NCBI RefSeq assembly: GCF_000510645.1
Contig: NZ_KI783301.1
Coordinates: 3,177,788-3,241,787 of the forward strand
Source: Thermicanus aegyptius DSM 12793
GTDB taxonomy: Bacteria > Bacillota > Bacilli > Thermicanales > Thermicanaceae
DNA length: 64,000 bases
Direction of reading: 5' to 3'
A model generated the notes under the pieces. The model did not search any database. It had not been told where the DNA came from and saw only the letters and a list, made by a program, of their open reading frames with translations. The position numbers and the translations under genes are program-made. This document shows, piece by piece, positions 63,938-64,000 of this stretch (positions are counted from its first letter, which is position 1; the number at the start of each line of letters is the position of its first letter).

Positions 63938-64000
63938 TTATCGAATGAATTCGAGCATGGAGAACTTCCCTTTTTGCATTAAACCTGTTACCCCTTCTGT
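63938..64000 (-). CDS. C-terminal end of an upstream gene, runs off the window
   Basis: Twenty codons (…GLMQKGKFSMLEFIR) end in TAA, 35 bases before the DUF342 gene on the same strand. It is open to the window edge. The product cannot be identified. By comparison with other Firmicutes a chemotaxis or sigma-D locus gene would be expected, which is inference. Confidence 0.45.
   Translation of the reverse strand, partial: TEGVTGLMQKGKFSMLEFIR

Overview
The window is a chromosomal stretch of a motile, naturally competent, endospore-forming Gram-positive bacterium of the order Bacillales. The gene order comFA - comFC - yvyF - flgM - flgN - flgK - flgL - yviE - fliW - csrA - hag is the Bacillus comF/flagellin locus. 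A gerA-type germinant receptor, RsfA and the spore-coat transglutaminase Tgl show sporulation. Flagellin group I introns, CydS and a YthAB-type oxidase recall thermophilic Bacillaceae/Paenibacillaceae-like lineages, but I cannot name a genus.

Layout. 1-7.0 kb: a HelD-like helicase with a coiled-coil partner, an ABC-2 exporter (NatAB-like) plus a CPBP protease, and two decayed loci (an acyl-CoA dehydrogenase C-terminus; response-regulator and kinase scraps). 7.2-11.4 kb: the flagellin locus. A LAGLIDADG endonuclease gene converges on hag. On the minus strand hag is split by two complete group I introns, and behind it lies a third, truncated intron with a PD-(D/E)XK nuclease gene and a dead flagellin tail. 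11.6-22.4 kb: late flagellar and competence genes, with a c-di-GMP-I riboswitch and terminator ahead of a LuxR-type regulator and yvyF, and a two-repeat CRISPR-like remnant fused to the 3' end of a pilin gene. 22.5-37.4 kb: pxpABC (5-oxoproline use), sbcCD and addAB, all on the minus strand. 37.6-46.9 kb: gerAB-gerAA-gerAC, rsfA, tgl, a DedA protein, a CNNM/CBS transporter and mntH. 47.0-53.3 kb: an AT-rich island between two ~500-bp direct repeats, holding a CDF metal exporter and a degraded class II lanthipeptide cluster (precursor, M50 protease, flavoprotein with an in-frame UGA, N-terminally truncated LanM). 53.3-64 kb: two cytochrome bd-type oxidase operons (ythAB-cydS and cydAB), gndA, a two-component system whose PAS region carries cysteines, and a FapA/DUF342 protein.

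Main results. (1) hag carries two tandem group I introns. Both 3' splice sites follow a matching GGCAA(C/A)G end and restore canonical flagellin sequence. The second intron begins with an in-frame copy of the flagellin C-terminus, so spliced and unspliced mRNAs would both encode a 361-residue flagellin with different tails. (2) A c-di-GMP riboswitch with a terminator precedes a flagellar regulatory pair. (3) A lone CRISPR-like spacer encodes the DELSS (Walker B-like) motif typical of phage SNF2 helicases. (4) A lanthipeptide island lies between repeats that carry an inverted pair of DnaA boxes.

All calls come from reading the sequence. No database search or folding program was run.
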